Shown: piece by piece, positions 39,411 to 53,000 of the stretch
Position numbering within the stretch: position 1 is the first letter of the stretch
Layout: each line of letters starts with the position of its first letter
NCBI RefSeq assembly: GCF_964355755.1
Contig: NC_092679.1
Span: 3,100,001 to 3,164,000, forward strand
Length of the DNA stretch: 64,000 nt
DNA from: Antedon mediterranea
Lineage: Eukaryota; Echinodermata; Crinoidea; Comatulida; Antedonidae
Direction of reading: 5' to 3'
Notes under the pieces: model-generated
Told to the model about the DNA's origin: nothing
The model's input: the letters and a program-made list of their open reading frames with translations, nothing else
Databases searched by the model: none
Position numbers and translations under genes: made by a program

Positions 39411-40792
39411 TTTTCGCAAAATAATTTTTTTCTCTTTCAAATATCTTTTTTCCTTCTATTTAATTTTGTTAAAAGGTTACATAATTTCAAATAGTACATG
39501 TGTAAATAAAAATATATCTAAGAAAAATAATATTCTATGTTATTATCTTATATATTAGAAATGTTTGGATTGTACGATGGTTAAGATTAAGTCCTCATCA
39601 TCGTAATCATCCTATTCACCCAATTCTCTGTACTACATCTCCACATTGCATTGTACTGTATCCAATATCACAGGAAAATTCTAAAATACAGTCACATATG
39701 TATCACATGTGCTGCCTGTATCACCTGTAGGCATGTATAAGCTTTTGGTCTATGATGCAGGCATTGCATGTGACACTGTATCAAAACATATGCCTATGAT
39801 ACTGTAAACATACAGTACCTAGAATAGACTATCAGGGAAAAATTAGTCCAGTCGTCAATGTAATAATTCTATATAACAAATTAAAACTCAAGACATACAG
39901 TATTGTATCAGTTTACAATAAAATTAATTTAATTTCATATTCATACAGATTTAAATAATTTGAAATTATCTTATAAAGATCATTAAGACATCTGTACACC
40001 TTAATATTGACAAACAATCACATTAATTGTCTCAGAAATTTTAGAAAGCTGCTGCAAAAAAATAGAGGTGTGTCCACACACAAAGTTTCAGATTTCATCT
40101 GATGTGCATGAAACGCACCGATGTTAACAGTGTTTATACACAAAACAGAAAGGTGTAGTTGTGGACAGAATTGGGGTGTAATGACTGAGAAACAATCTGT
40201 TTATTCAGCTTATATACCAGTATTTTACATTCTGAGTAAAACTAATATAAAAATAATATTCACACTAAACTGAAAACCATGAGAACTTTATAGGTTTAAT
40301 ATTCTGAGTAAGATTCGTAAAAGTAATAATCTTAAAAAAAACTGAACTATGACAACCTCAAACAAATGATCCAAATAAAATGAAATATTCCTCAATCAAT
40401 AAGAAGTGAAAATTAGGAACATTTCATAATTTCATATTTAATAATTCTATGATAAATTTTGCTGGATAAGAACGAAGGAATATAGTATATTTTGTAGTTT
40501 CCAAAACTCTCCAGCATAAAATCCAATAATATATATTCAATTGTGGCATTTTGTATCTGTAGATTAACTAAAATATCTCCAAAAAAAAATAACAAAAAAT
40601 ATAAAGCTTAATCCATTGACAAAAGTTGGAAAAAAAAACAACTAAATCCTTATGTTATTGCAGAAGCACCTACTATGGAGCACAAGATAAATTCCTACAA
40701 AAAGTCTTCAATAAATCTTTAAAAAAAAATATCTGAAATATACATGTTACAATAAAATGATCAAAGAAGCCTGCTGCTGCAAATTTGTTTAA

Positions 40793-41386
40793 AGCCTGGC
40801 GCACACTGTAGCTATTGGCTGAGCCAACTGCCACTAACAAAAAAAAATGTGCCGCAAACTGTGATCGCGTTCTATTGGACGGCATATTAAACACCAGTAC
40901 GCGAGTTTCTGATTGGATGAATGCGCAGCAGTGAAATTTTTTATCGAGCTGTTAGCTCACGTTTGGCATAAACGCGCGACAACAAAAATTATCTGTACAA
41001 TACTAATTGCATCCTTAGGCAAGATGCTTCACTCTCATTGCCTTGTTCTTCGGATGGGATGTAAACCGTTGGTCCCGTGTACTTAACAGTGCATGTTAAA
41101 GAACTTGGTACACTATTCGAAAAGAGTAGGGGATCGTCTCCCGGTGTGCTGGTCTGTTAGGCGCTGCACTGCTGGCTTCCGTGGGTCCGTGGAGGGCCTA
41201 ATCCGAATTTTCTCAGTTTCCAAGTAAAACTTGAGGACCAGTAATAATACATTTAACATTAAACACAATAGATATTTTCCTCAGCGGCATGCATGGCCTA
41301 TTCCTCACAAATTGTCCCGCGCGCACTGTGAACAAAATGTTATTCGTGCCAGTTGGCTCAGCCGATAGCTATAGTGTGCGCCGGGC
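40793..41386. mobile_element. TTAA-flanked element with about 45-bp inverted ends, interrupted by a SINE
   Basis: Left AGCCTGGCGCACACTGTAGC, TATTGGCTGAGCCAACTG is mirrored on the right by CAGTTGGCTCAGCCGATAGC, TATAGTGTGCGCCGGGC. TTAA lies at 40789-40792 and 41387-41390. A SINE of a different type occupies about 40997-41232. Confidence 0.85.
40997..41232 (+). mobile_element. SINE with GGATGGGATGTAAACCGTTGG core
   Basis: Contains GCATCCTTAGGCAAGATGCT, TTCGGATGGGATGTAAACCG, TTGGTCCCGTGT and CTATTCGAAAAGAGTAGGGG. I recall similar wording from SINE bodies of several marine invertebrates, but I cannot name the family. No tRNA head is seen in this copy. Confidence 0.6.
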
Positions 41387-41461
41387 TTAAGCCGATTAAG
41401 TGTGCGTTTCCTAAGTTTAGTTTACCCTAATTTAGTTTCAACTTGCATTTGTCTATCTTAA

Positions 41462-41614
41462 GCGTGGTTCCCACTAGCGACGCAACACAAGGACGTAACG
41501 CAAGCGATGGCTTATTCGCTTGTGATTGCTAACTGTTTATAACTTCGCTTTTCATTGGTTAAAACGTTTGCGTTGCGTTTACGTCCTTGCGTTACGTTCT
41601 AGTGGGAACCAAGC
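41462..41614. mobile_element. Family B MITE with TTAA on both sides
   Basis: GCGTGGTTCCCACTAGCGAC to GTTCTAGTGGGAACCAAGC, with TTAA at 41458-41461 and 41615-41618. This copy is the inverse of the 3225-3406 copy inside and is nearly palindromic as a whole. Confidence 0.85.
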
Positions 41615-42878
41615 TTAACATGCCGCTTTAACCAAAAAAGCATGGTACAAAGGTTGTATGGTGAGGTGCTTATTTCATCAATATTGGCAACCAAATAAAA
41701 ATAATGTAACTAAAAATAATAATCATTTAAAATAAACCTTAATATAAAAGTCATGTCCTGGATGAAACTATACATCATTAATGTTAGTTCTATTGCAAAT
41801 TTGCGTCAAATAAAAATCATCTCACTCCGTCTACAGATATTGTTGAAGGACATTACTGTTAAATCGGTAAGTGTAATATATTTGTAAACTATACTGTACA
41901 CATAAAAAAGCTTTACATATTTAATTTATGTTAACAAGTTTTTCTTAACATTAAACTATAGCATCTTATATCAATCGTAGCACACATTAGGGTGAAGCAT
42001 ATGTAGTGTATGAAATGACGCATTCATTTTCCCCAAGTCTCTTTTTTATGATGGTATTCCAGTATGAAACGACATGTGTGCCAAAATATTTTGTTTTTCC
42101 AATACAATATTTAGGCAAATTCCCACCTAGCTTAGTGAAATGACACTCCCTATCTATCTATATATATTGTAAAGCTTTTATTGTTGCTTTTAGGGAAGGA
42201 TCCGCCAATGAACTCCCCCCCCCCCCCCTCTTCCATGAATCATTGTCTGAATGTGGTTCAGAGAGATGTTGTATGCCAAATGCCATTCTTTGCCATAATC
42301 TCCACAATCTTGAGTTATGTTTTTAATTATTAATATTTGTTTTTTATAATTATTGTTGTGAAATAGACAACTGCATCTGTTCAAAAATAAAGTTTTAAAA
42401 TGAATGTCCTTATTACGAAATCCAAACACGGACACTCACTGCATTACCCTCATTGAATACATTCTCAAGGCATTATTTGTGAGCCAATAATTTTGTTTGT
42501 GAGCCCATATTTTTATTTATTATAAGCTGGTCCCATTATCCAAAATAAGTTTATCCATTATCAAACTAATTAACAAGTACATTATATAAAAACAACAAAT
42601 TGATTACAAATCATCACTAGTTCTACTATAGCAATTGTTCAATATCTGGGTAGTGTTCAGCATTTGGTCCCTTCCTATTAAGTGTTCACATCATTTTATG
42701 TATGCTTACTTGGTGTCTTTAACTGAAGGAAATGATGGAATTATGTAGGTCACGTGACACTGCACCATTAATTTATACTCTAGTGCTTATGTTCACTTTC
42801 ATGTTCATTTTTGTATACTGAAGGGAGATTTGTTGTTGTTTTTAGAGATAAATATTCTTGCTACACATTATACATACA

Positions 42879-43012
42879 ATGGCGTAACGGCTATGAGCAC
42901 TCACTGGCTTAAAAACGGGATAAAATGTCGAAAAAGGCTAAAAACACCCTAGGCCTCCAGGCCACTTAGAGTTCCTAAACCAGGGGCTTCAGGCCTCTGT
43001 GTTATGCCATTG
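42879..43012. mobile_element. Family E MITE
   Basis: AATGGCGTAACGGCTATGAG to GTGTTATGCCATTG form inverted ends. The interior has CACTCACTGGCTTAAAA and CAGGGGCTTCAGGCCTC. Relatives are at 47731, 54140, 59551 and 61601. Confidence 0.8.
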
Positions 43013-43296
43013 TGTACATTTTATTTACTATCATCTTGTTTGTAGTAGAAATGTAAATATATTGTCTTTTTTTATGCTTTAAATAGATTAGTCTATAGAG
43101 ACATTACAAATCAATTACATAGTTTAAACCGTTTAAATGTATCAACATTCTAACAGGCTTTAATGGTAAGATGTATTCAATAATTTAATTATTTATATAT
43201 CATAACAAGTTGACATATTAAGGAAAATAATAAAGAAAAATGTAACTTTTATAGCATTATATGCCTTCATAAGTTTGTACGGACACCCCACAGATT

Positions 43297-43352
43297 GTTG
43301 TATTATTATTTCTCCATTAATTTGCATAAAATGGAGAAATAATAATACATAA
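43297..43352. repeat. Short hairpin
   Basis: TATTATTATTTCTCCAT and ATGGAGAAATAATAATA are perfect inverted repeats around TAATTTGCATAAA. Confidence 0.8.
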
Positions 43353-43742
43353 AAATGGATTTTATTATTCATAGGTCATTCATACACTTGTCAGTTAATA
43401 GTCTGTTTGTCTCTGTCCAATCTTGGCCAATATTGAATACAAAACACTGGACAATAACTTAGTAACAGATTTATAAATTAACTTGATATATTAACATATT
43501 CATTTAAAATTACTATTTATGACAGTAAAGATTGTACACATAGTATCATGGAGGATTTGTTTTCCTTCATGGTTGTATGTAACCATGGCAATTGGTCATT
43601 ACTAACATTAGATTGGTCAGTTTATTGTGGGAAATGTCTACCCAACTATTCTTTGATTTTTAATTTTCTTTCAATATCCTGCCCCATGAAGTACCCCATT
43701 GTTCAAGCTTATGGCCATTCAGCTACAGTATGATTTACTCAA

Positions 43743-43849
43743 GCTGTGTGTGACAAAAAATTGTGATATGCCCATATATGGACATGGTGATGTAATATCA
43801 CTACCATATTTAGGCACATCAAACTTTTTTATATAGTGCGGACAGAGCT
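43743..43849. mobile_element. Family A MITE copy
   Basis: Intergenic copy that lost the ACTATCAAACT left segment but keeps CCCATATATGGACATGGTGA, CACTACCATATTTAGG and GGACAGAGCTTTA. Confidence 0.75.
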
Positions 43850-44090
43850 TTAGAGAATTTTACCTTATTGTTTCTACTTTACCCCTTGTGCTACTTAACC
43901 TATCATTTTACAGATTTCAATATATAATGTCAAATTCATATACTTAAATTAACTAATTTTAATATTAATAAATACCATTTAGTTGTACTATAATATCCAA
44001 GGGTCAAGTCAAACACTGTGGAGTAGTGCCAAGTTGAATACTTGATTTTATTTTGTTAGAATTGGCCTAACATCAGATATTTTTTTTGTT

Positions 44091-47000
44091 TCAATCGTTG
44101 AATAATTGGTCATCTTCATACTCTGTACCTAAAAGAAAGTAAAAAAGCCCAGAAATTAAGAATGGTGATATGGATTACTGTGGTAATTCTAGAGCTAGTA
44201 CATGCAAACAAGCGCCGACCTAGCAGAAGGTGTGATTTTATTAAGAAGAAGAAAATGTTCTGATCAAGAAGCATTAGTCTCAAAATCCTGGTAGAAGAGT
44301 GGAGTTGTGGCTTGGTTGTTATGATGCTTGGCTACCACTCCAAGGGTCCTGGGTTGAAGTCCTGTCACATGTCAGGATTTTTTCTAAGGACAAAATAACA
44401 ACTCCATTCCCAAAGACTTGTAATAAAGACTTTGTTTATGTAGAGCATCTTGTGTATATGTTTGTCTTGTGAACCTCTGAGGGCCCCTAATGATCAGCAA
44501 TTGCTGGATGGATCACCCTCATTAAATATGGTATAAAAAAAAAAATAAATAAATTTAAAAAGCTAGAGGAGGCATAGCACTGGATGATATACTAATGGCT
44601 TAAACCGTTCAGAGTACTGTATAATGAAAAGTAATTGTTGTTTAGGTGCCTGCTAAATTGGACTTGGAGTAAATGTTGAATTGAATGAATGAAAAGGAAG
44701 TAAATACTTCATGCTAACCTGTCGGAGTGATGTCGTGAATGTCCATCCCGCTTCTAGCGTTGGCCAACATCTGACTTAACTCCTTTTCAAAATCATCAGG
44801 AGAGGTTGAAACGAGTCCTCCATCGTCTTGCACAGCTAGAGAAATAATCATTGTACTGTATTAATTCACTTGAATACAATTTAGTCGGGAGTGTCAAGCA
44901 TGTCTTAAAGGGAAGTCCAGTGAGAGCAGAGAGGAATCCAATCCAATGGTTCAAACACAAGAACATTACACAAGCTGTGCCAAGTAACTTTATATGAATT
45001 TGAATGAATGAGACATGATACATTGTTTAAAGGTTTGCAAGGCGAATAAAGTCATTTAGGTTTGTGGTACACCATGTGTTTTCAAAAGGAAAGAATTGAG
45101 TTAAGAATGTCTAGTTAACTAGTGCACTGGTGACCCCTTCAGTCAAAGACTGGTCTCCCAGAGTGCCAAGTTATGATCAGTGGCTGTGAGTGAACTAGTA
45201 CACTGGGGTAACCCCCTATAGTCCTTATCCGAGAAGACTCGTTCTACCACCAGAACGATGGAGCGAGTGAGCCTCGAACGGTTCCACTGTCTTTATCCGC
45301 TCGGCCACTCACTCGTTTTCATAAGATAAGAGAAACCAAACACTTACCCAGGGTATTAGTCTTTGGTATATTGACTGCACCTGCATTGAATATTTTAGCA
45401 GTGTCCAATTTACTATCAGATGATTCTAATGTTTTATCCTGGTGACCATTATGTTGTTCATCAACCAACGAGGCATCGACATAATCCCCGCACGGTGTCG
45501 TGGAGATTCCGGTTCCTTCTGGAGACTTACTTTCACCTGGAATGACTTGAGTTTTATGGATTGCACTTGATGTTGCCACGACTGGCTGCTGTATATTGCT
45601 GTCTATAGTACTGTTGCCAGATTTTGTGTTAAAATTGGGTGTATTTGTCGGTGTGTCTGTATGCGTGTTGGCTATTGAGGAGTCTCGCTTATCTGTTTTA
45701 ATCATTTTGTTATCCAGTGTTGCATTTGAGTTACCTATTGTAGAAATATTATTATCTGTTACTGCACCTTGGTTGACCTTTGAACCTATCGGTGCACTTT
45801 CAAGCTGAGTGTCTGTTGTGTGATTGGTTGAATCACCTTTTACTACCTTTTTATGCGGACTTGTATGTTTAACAATAGTTTGTGGCTGTGTTAAGAGCTT
45901 AATGTTCCCGGTGATCATTATACCCGGGGGTGACCCAGCCGTGACCTGCTGCTGGATGACCCCCAGTGGATCTAGCGGCTGTCTAATTGGCTCGCTCGTC
46001 TCAACATCTGTCGCAAGTTGAGATAACAATGGATTACAGTCCTGTGTGCTTTGGGAGTAGAATGAAGGCAACTGAGAAGCCTCGCCAACAATATCTGAAC
46101 CACATTCCCAAAGTTTCTCTGAATCTTTTTTCATGCTCGTTAGATAATCAACATCATTTATTGCCTCTGTTATTTCTCTTTCAATCAAGTCCGATTCTTT
46201 TTCCTTGTTCAAATCTGATGAATTTGTGAAAACTCCTTTACTTTGAACAAATGTTGATATGTGTCCATTGATATTTGTTCCCATGGAACCAGTCCTAGGC
46301 ACCTCACTGCTTGGTGAGGGAATATTTTCATCTGGTTTTGTTTGTTGTCCCAACAACGCCTGCCTTTGTTCTTCTGCTTGCCGTGTACTCTCTCGATTCC
46401 GATGCAGATAGACGGCAATCTCTTGCTGCAGACTTCTTTGAATTTCATCATACCCTTTAGTCTAAATAAATACAGAAAATATAAATGACATATGATACTA
46501 CTGTACTTTAAAAATGTGATTTGACCATATTTGGACATGATGTCATATCACTACCATATTTGAACTTGTTAATTTATTTAAAATGGTATAATACTCACTG
46601 AATCTTTCTTAACTTCCCTATCAAGGTCTAATCGTAGTAGCGCCTTATTAACACGTAATGCATGAGCGAGCGCCATTAATCCTCCGGTACGGATATCATT
46701 TTGTCTCACATCTAGTCTCACCATTTGGCAGTTGTCTGCTAGGCATTCAGCTAATGCTACGGCTCCTGTTTACGATGCAAACATAGTTTAAACATTTATT
46801 TTTTATTCCGATATCAATGTTTTTTATTTAATCAATCTCACACAAAACCAAAATTACAGAAATATTTTGTACTCCAATTTCTGAATTTTTTAAATTTATA
46901 TTTTATGTTCAGTGCAATTGTTTCATCTGCTTAGCCAATCTTTCACCAACCAGGGGTAAATAGGTGATTAGTGGACCCTTCTGACTGTTTCTACATTTAT

Positions 47001-50000
47001 CATAGTTTAGCAAAACTGTCCAGTAGTTTACCACGGCTCAATTACCTTCATCTGATATCCGACATTGATATAAGCCTAATCGTAGAAGTGAGTGGTTCTT
47101 CATGAGGGCGTCCTTCACGGTGTGAATACCTTCGTTGCCAATGTTATTTTGTCCTAAATTCAAGGTCTCTAGTGTTGTCAATTGTGGCTGAAACAACAAT
47201 ACATATAATATTTCAAAACAGTTATATTAACAATGTCTTCCTTCACCTCCCTAAAACCTAATATATAATAGTTAAAGTACAAAGCATCAATAAGCTATGC
47301 CCAAATATGACAGTGTTACTGTATGACATCATCATGTCCATATACAGTATAGGCACATCATATTTGTTAAATATATAATAAAGTTTGATAGTGTAGAAAG
47401 GAGGAGGAAGCTTACGAGAATGCATCTACTTATTAATATTCTAAGTGAATTCACAGTAGGCCTATAGGTGCATCATTTTCTTTGTGTCTCTTCCTTCAAC
47501 TCACCAAAACCTAATATGTAAAACGTCAACACAACTCAAATGTACAAACCAATGCTTTTGCCAGATGACGCATTCCGAGATGTGTTATCTGGTTATTCCA
47601 TAGAACCAGCGTTGAAAGGCGTCCAAACTCTTGATCTATTAAACCATCGCACAGATGAGAAAGTCCAACATCCTATGCAAATACACAAAATAAGTGGCGG
47701 TGATCATCTGTGAATGATGCATTTATAGGCCAGCGGCGTAATGCATGGGGCAAAGGCTCCTTGCTTAGCATACTTAAGGGGCACCATCCAACGCTGGGTA
47801 GTTGCATTATGGGTGCTCATGCTGTGTGGCCCCTTTAGCATGGTTCCCACTAGGATGCAACGCAAGCCGTGAATTGATCAATCACAATAAAAAGTTTGAA
47901 TAATCCATCACTTGTGATTGGTCAAATCACTTACGTTGCATTGTATCCTAGCAGGAACTAAGCTACAAATGAGCGCTCATAGCCATTATACCACTGCTGC
48001 TATATGCCCAAATAAACCAACAGTATTGAGGGTAGCCAAGACAATGTATTTGTATACCTGTAAATGATTGTTACGGAGATCAAGAAGCTTAAGTCCTTTA
48101 TTGTGCTTTAGCATGCTCCCGAGTTGGATAGCGTCGGATGCAACCAAACGATTTTCGGCAAGGAAGATATCACGTAAAGTTTGGTTTAATTTCAATGCTA
48201 AGGCTAAAAATAAAAACAGATTATTATTATTATTTTGTCCACAGCCTACACCAGACTTCAGTTTAGGTCCCACAGTTTATTTCCATCAGATAGAATATTT
48301 GTGCTTTATGCTTTTGATTAGCAAAAAGTATCAACTTACTCAGTATAAATAGAGGGCGTCCTGTCAAGTTACAATTTTCTAGATGAAGGATATTGATTGA
48401 TATGTCATTCCTCACAGCTCGGGCAAGCGCCTGAATGCTAGGCTCCGACCAGACTGTGTTCCTTACATCTAGATGTTCTAAACAAGAAGTCTGAAAAACA
48501 AAATGTTAAAAACTGACCATTTTTTTCACTGTAGGTATACTGTTAAATAATTGAATAACAAATTCTCTAATTATACACATTATCAACATGCAGTATGCGA
48601 GTTTAGGTTCTTTTTTAAAGAGTTTGGAGAAAGCTCTGTCTACACTATAAAACTAGTCTGACAAAAAAAAGTGTGATGTGCCCAAATATGGTAGTGATTT
48701 ACCTAAATAGTGATATGACATTATCATATTATGGGCACATCACATTTTTTGTCACATAAAGTTTGATAGTGTAGACGGAGCTTAACACTGTCTTATATTT
48801 TACAGAAATTTAGTTATTTATTATTTTAATTTCTCATCCCAAAATAATTTATCAAAAACTGTAGGTTTAATCTCTCACAGGATGGATTTAATGATCTCAA
48901 GCTAATTTGAACAACTCATTTATTTTCTTGGTACAACATCCCTAATTGATATACTTGTCTCTTATACAAACAAACTTGGTTGGGCCTAACCTTTGACCTT
49001 AAATTAAGTCTAGGTAGATGTATTGACAGATAGAAAGCGTATGTTGCCATTAACATCCAATTTGAAAGATAATTATGAAATGTAAGAGATGCCTTTAAAC
49101 TAACAATAATCAAATACACCAAGATGAAAGATGTCTTGCAATAGAAATTCAGAAATGTATGCAACAAATTGAAAATAAGACTACAGTGATCTTCAATTCA
49201 TTCCTTTATTCATAAATATTTTATACTGTAACTAAATTCATGACAAAGAAAACATTTGGCAAAAATTAATAAAATCAGGGGCATATCCGGGTTTTTTTGC
49301 AGGCCATCGCCAAACAAGGAGCGAGCAATCAAAGAAGGTTATTCATTTTTTGTAATAATGTATTTTTGAAATACACTATAACAACACAAAGAGATTTTAG
49401 TTTTAAGGAAATTAAAAAATTATATAACAAAGCAAACCAATTACATAATATATTTTTGTAACTATTATTTAAATGCAGATTGTAGGCTTTTAACTGATTG
49501 AAATTTGTCTTATCAAATATGTAATTTCCTTAAAGATAAGTACAGTATAAATTATTTCATGTAAAAAGCAATAAATTGGCTTAACAAAGTTAAATAAATA
49601 TTATTAATTGAAGATCACACATGTATGTATGAGCATGGAGTAATGGTATGAGAGTTGTTATCCGAAAGATTGCAAACTCTCTATCTAATCAATTTATCGT
49701 AGGACAGCGACCCGTCACAAATTGATCTGTCTTCAAATCTGTAGGGTTTAAATCGAAATATCAATTTAAAATTCTATTCATGTGAATTTTTAATAACATT
49801 TTTCTGTCAGCTAAATACTACTAAGTATTGTATTTGTTTTGGCACTAAAAATAAATCATAAAAAAAATGGCAATTACAGGAAATTTGCAAGTGAATTATT
49901 AATGAATTCATAATTTTGTTGCAAAAACATTCATAGATTCCTTGTTTTCTCTATTAAAATCAATTTTTTTTTTACTAGACCAACGTTGTATTTAATTATA

Positions 50001-53000
50001 ACATGGAGTTTTACCTTCACGATTATAATACATGTGAATTTATATTAGTAGGCTATTTATTATTGTATGCATAACAACCCACTTTTGGTTTAAAGACCCC
50101 TTCCCTGCAATTTTGGACGTTTTTTGGAAAATAATACATATATATCACTTTAAAAACATTAAACCATGTCATTCCTTGTCTTAAATGTACGTTTTATGGT
50201 AAATTATGATAAAAAGTGAGAAACAATGCACTACCTAAGTAGCTCGCGGCGATCGACCTCTCGTGGACGGTCTTAGGCCTAGCCTAGCTAGGCTTAGTTT
50301 TGTAGGCCTAGCTGGTAAACATCGATAACGTACGAACATCGTACGCTAGCTATATACCTAGCCTGACGTTGTATAGTTGCTGCATTAATTGTCTTTCTAT
50401 TTTTGCCAGACTCCGTTGATACAAATTGGGGAAAACCCGGTATTTTCGCTGAAAAGTTAGGAGTCTTCCATTTGTTTTGGCTTCACGATCGATCGAAAAG
50501 TGGGCGAATTACAGGTGAAAAACAAAAATATCAATCCGCGCGCAATGCATTTTGGGATTTATAGCGGGCCTCTATAATTATTAGAATCGATTTATTTTTC
50601 ACATTTTTAACCGTTTAAAGACGAAAATAGTTATCGCAATAGGACCATATAGTATTATTTTTACATTAAATCTAGTTTGTGATCTTAAAATAGATCTAAA
50701 AAACGTAGGGAATGGGGCTTTAACATTAAAGAATTGATCGTAAACCTAACTATATACAGTACACACAGTACAGTACACCATGGAGTAAAAATTCTTTATT
50801 CCATGAGTACACTAGTAAAATAAAAAAATATTTGACATAATAATAAACATTAATCATTATCTCCTTTTTTATTACAAAAAATATTTTTTTTAAGGTATAT
50901 TTAATCTCATTTCTTTCTTTAAAATCTTCTAGTAATGAATTTGTATCTGTAAATTCTCATTTAATTTACTGTTTCCTAGAATCTATAAGCCAAAGTTCAT
51001 TTTAAATCACATTTAGAAACAGACCAATAGGAAACCAAGAGTTTGCTACTTAATATTCACAGGACCACTCCCAGTAAGGGACCACCTCCATTAAGGGACC
51101 ATCACTTTTCAGAGTATTTTACCTATTATATCTCGCACTTTAAACACTATTTGAATGGTGTTTAATCTATTCTTATGTTGGTAATTACTATTGTTTTAAT
51201 TGTATATGATTAATTAATCAAGATCTTCTATTGAATGAATCATTTTATAAATGATAGTTCCATTAGTAGTCTGCTAGCAATTTAACTTCTTTTCTTTGAT
51301 TGGTTGTTCTGCTTGAATGACCTTAGCATTGGATGTCAGTAAAAATATGGATTCTTCCATTTTGGTTATATGGTAACTAGTAATATTCATTGAAAATAAA
51401 AACTATTTTCAATTTCTCTTTACAAAAAATAATGATTCACCTTATGATTCTTAATATTAATATTGATATAAAAATACATATTGTAGGTATTTGTGCAAAT
51501 TTATTTAATATTAATTGTTTTTATTATACTAGAACTACCTATTAGTAAAATAGAACATATGTTACTTTCAACTTTGACCATTCTTAAGAGCAGCAGACTA
51601 TAACAAACATGGCTGAAGCAGAAAAGGAGAAGCCTACTCAAATCTCTGTGGAGAGTGGAGCAAAAAGGCTGTGTTTGGACATGAAAACAAAGGTACAAAT
51701 TATTCTGGATAAAAGTGAGTCCCCTAAAATTGGCCAGAGACAGTTAGCTAGGAAATATGGATGTAGCAAGTCACAAATTCAGAGAATTCTTAGTCATCGA
51801 GCTGAGATAATTAAAGACTGGGAATCGGACTGTAGTAGCACCAGGAAGAGAGGCAGATCGGAAACGTACGGCGCTATCAATTCCTACTTGTGGGAATGGT
51901 ATCAAAAGTGTATACAATCAAACATTCATGTAAATGGACGTATGCTTCATGACGAGGCGTTGGCTTACGCCAAATTGACCGGAGTGACTGCTTTTGACGC
52001 TTCACGAGGCTGGCTTGAGAAGTGGAAAAAACGACATGGGGTCGCATTCTCCGATTCAAACCGTGGAAGACCAAGTATTGATGGAAAATTTCAGAACAGT
52101 TGGGCAGAACGATCGAGTGAATTAATGTCTGGTTTTCAAGCAGAGGACATTTGGAACATGGAACTAACGGCAATCTACTGGAAAGCACTACCTACAACAA
52201 TGTCCTCAGAAAGCGAAAGAGGTATCGAACAAACGCCTAACCGGAAATTGACATGGGCCTTTTTCTTTAATGCAGCAGGTGAAAAAATGGAACCAATTGT
52301 AATTGGCAAAAATAAATTACCGATGAGTTTCAGGAAGTTGAGAATGCCAGAAAGACCGTTTGGATGTCGTTATTTCAGCAATGTGAAAAGTTTGATACAA
52401 ACGAGCATAATGAAATTAACATTGATGAGACTTGATAGGCGGTTAGCCCTTGAAAGAAGACAAATACTACTATATTTAGACACGGCTCCTTATCATCCAA
52501 AAACTTTACGAGACTGCGTACAAAACATACACATTGAGTTTTTGCCGAAAAAATCCCCACAACACACTCCCGTGCTAGAATCACATTTGATACGATCATG
52601 GAAGATTAAAACACGGAATCGATTCTTGCGGTATGTATGCAGCAAAGTTGGAAGTGGGCTGACCGTTGAAGAAATTGCGGAGACGGCCAGTTTACTCGAT
52701 ACTATACAATGGGGGAAGTTAGCCTGGGACGAATTAGATGCACACACCGTTACCAAATGTTTTAAAAAGATTGGACTTTTCTCAGATGAAGCTGATGAAT
52801 TGGACGATCTTTACGATGGTGTAGAATTCATGGATTTAAAACACCTCTGCGAAAAGATAGACAGCGGGTTTGACGCGATGCAGTATATCGAAGATAAGGT
52901 GCCGACGTGCGAGATACCAGTTGATGCGTCTGATCCGAAATGGCGAGAAATGCTGCAACAACAACTAATCAAGAACATCATCATCAACCAAAGTGGCGAA

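Larger units (their letters stand above)
39411..44090. other. Convergent intergenic region SCFD1 / PPP1R37
   Basis: No gene is seen in 4.7 kb. It holds an inverted-repeat element with a SINE inside (40793-41386), a family B MITE (41462-41614), a family E MITE (42879-43012), a small hairpin (43297-43352) and a family A MITE (43743-43849). SCFD1 polyadenylation is likely near 39505-39530 (AATAAA 39505-39510), and PPP1R37 has a minus-strand AATAAA at 44052-44047. A C10 tract lies near 42218-42228. Confidence 0.6.

Noticed and set aside
45596-46229. Plus-strand frames of 65-80 codons
   Set aside because: They are shadows of the large PPP1R37 exon.
51062-51106. Possible left terminal repeat of the Tigger-derived gene
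   Set aside because: GGGACCACCTCC wording is suggestive, but I found no inverted partner after 53912 and no TA duplication; left as unproven.
51877-52756. Minus-strand frames of 74-103 codons
   Set aside because: They lie antisense within the Tigger-derived coding sequence.
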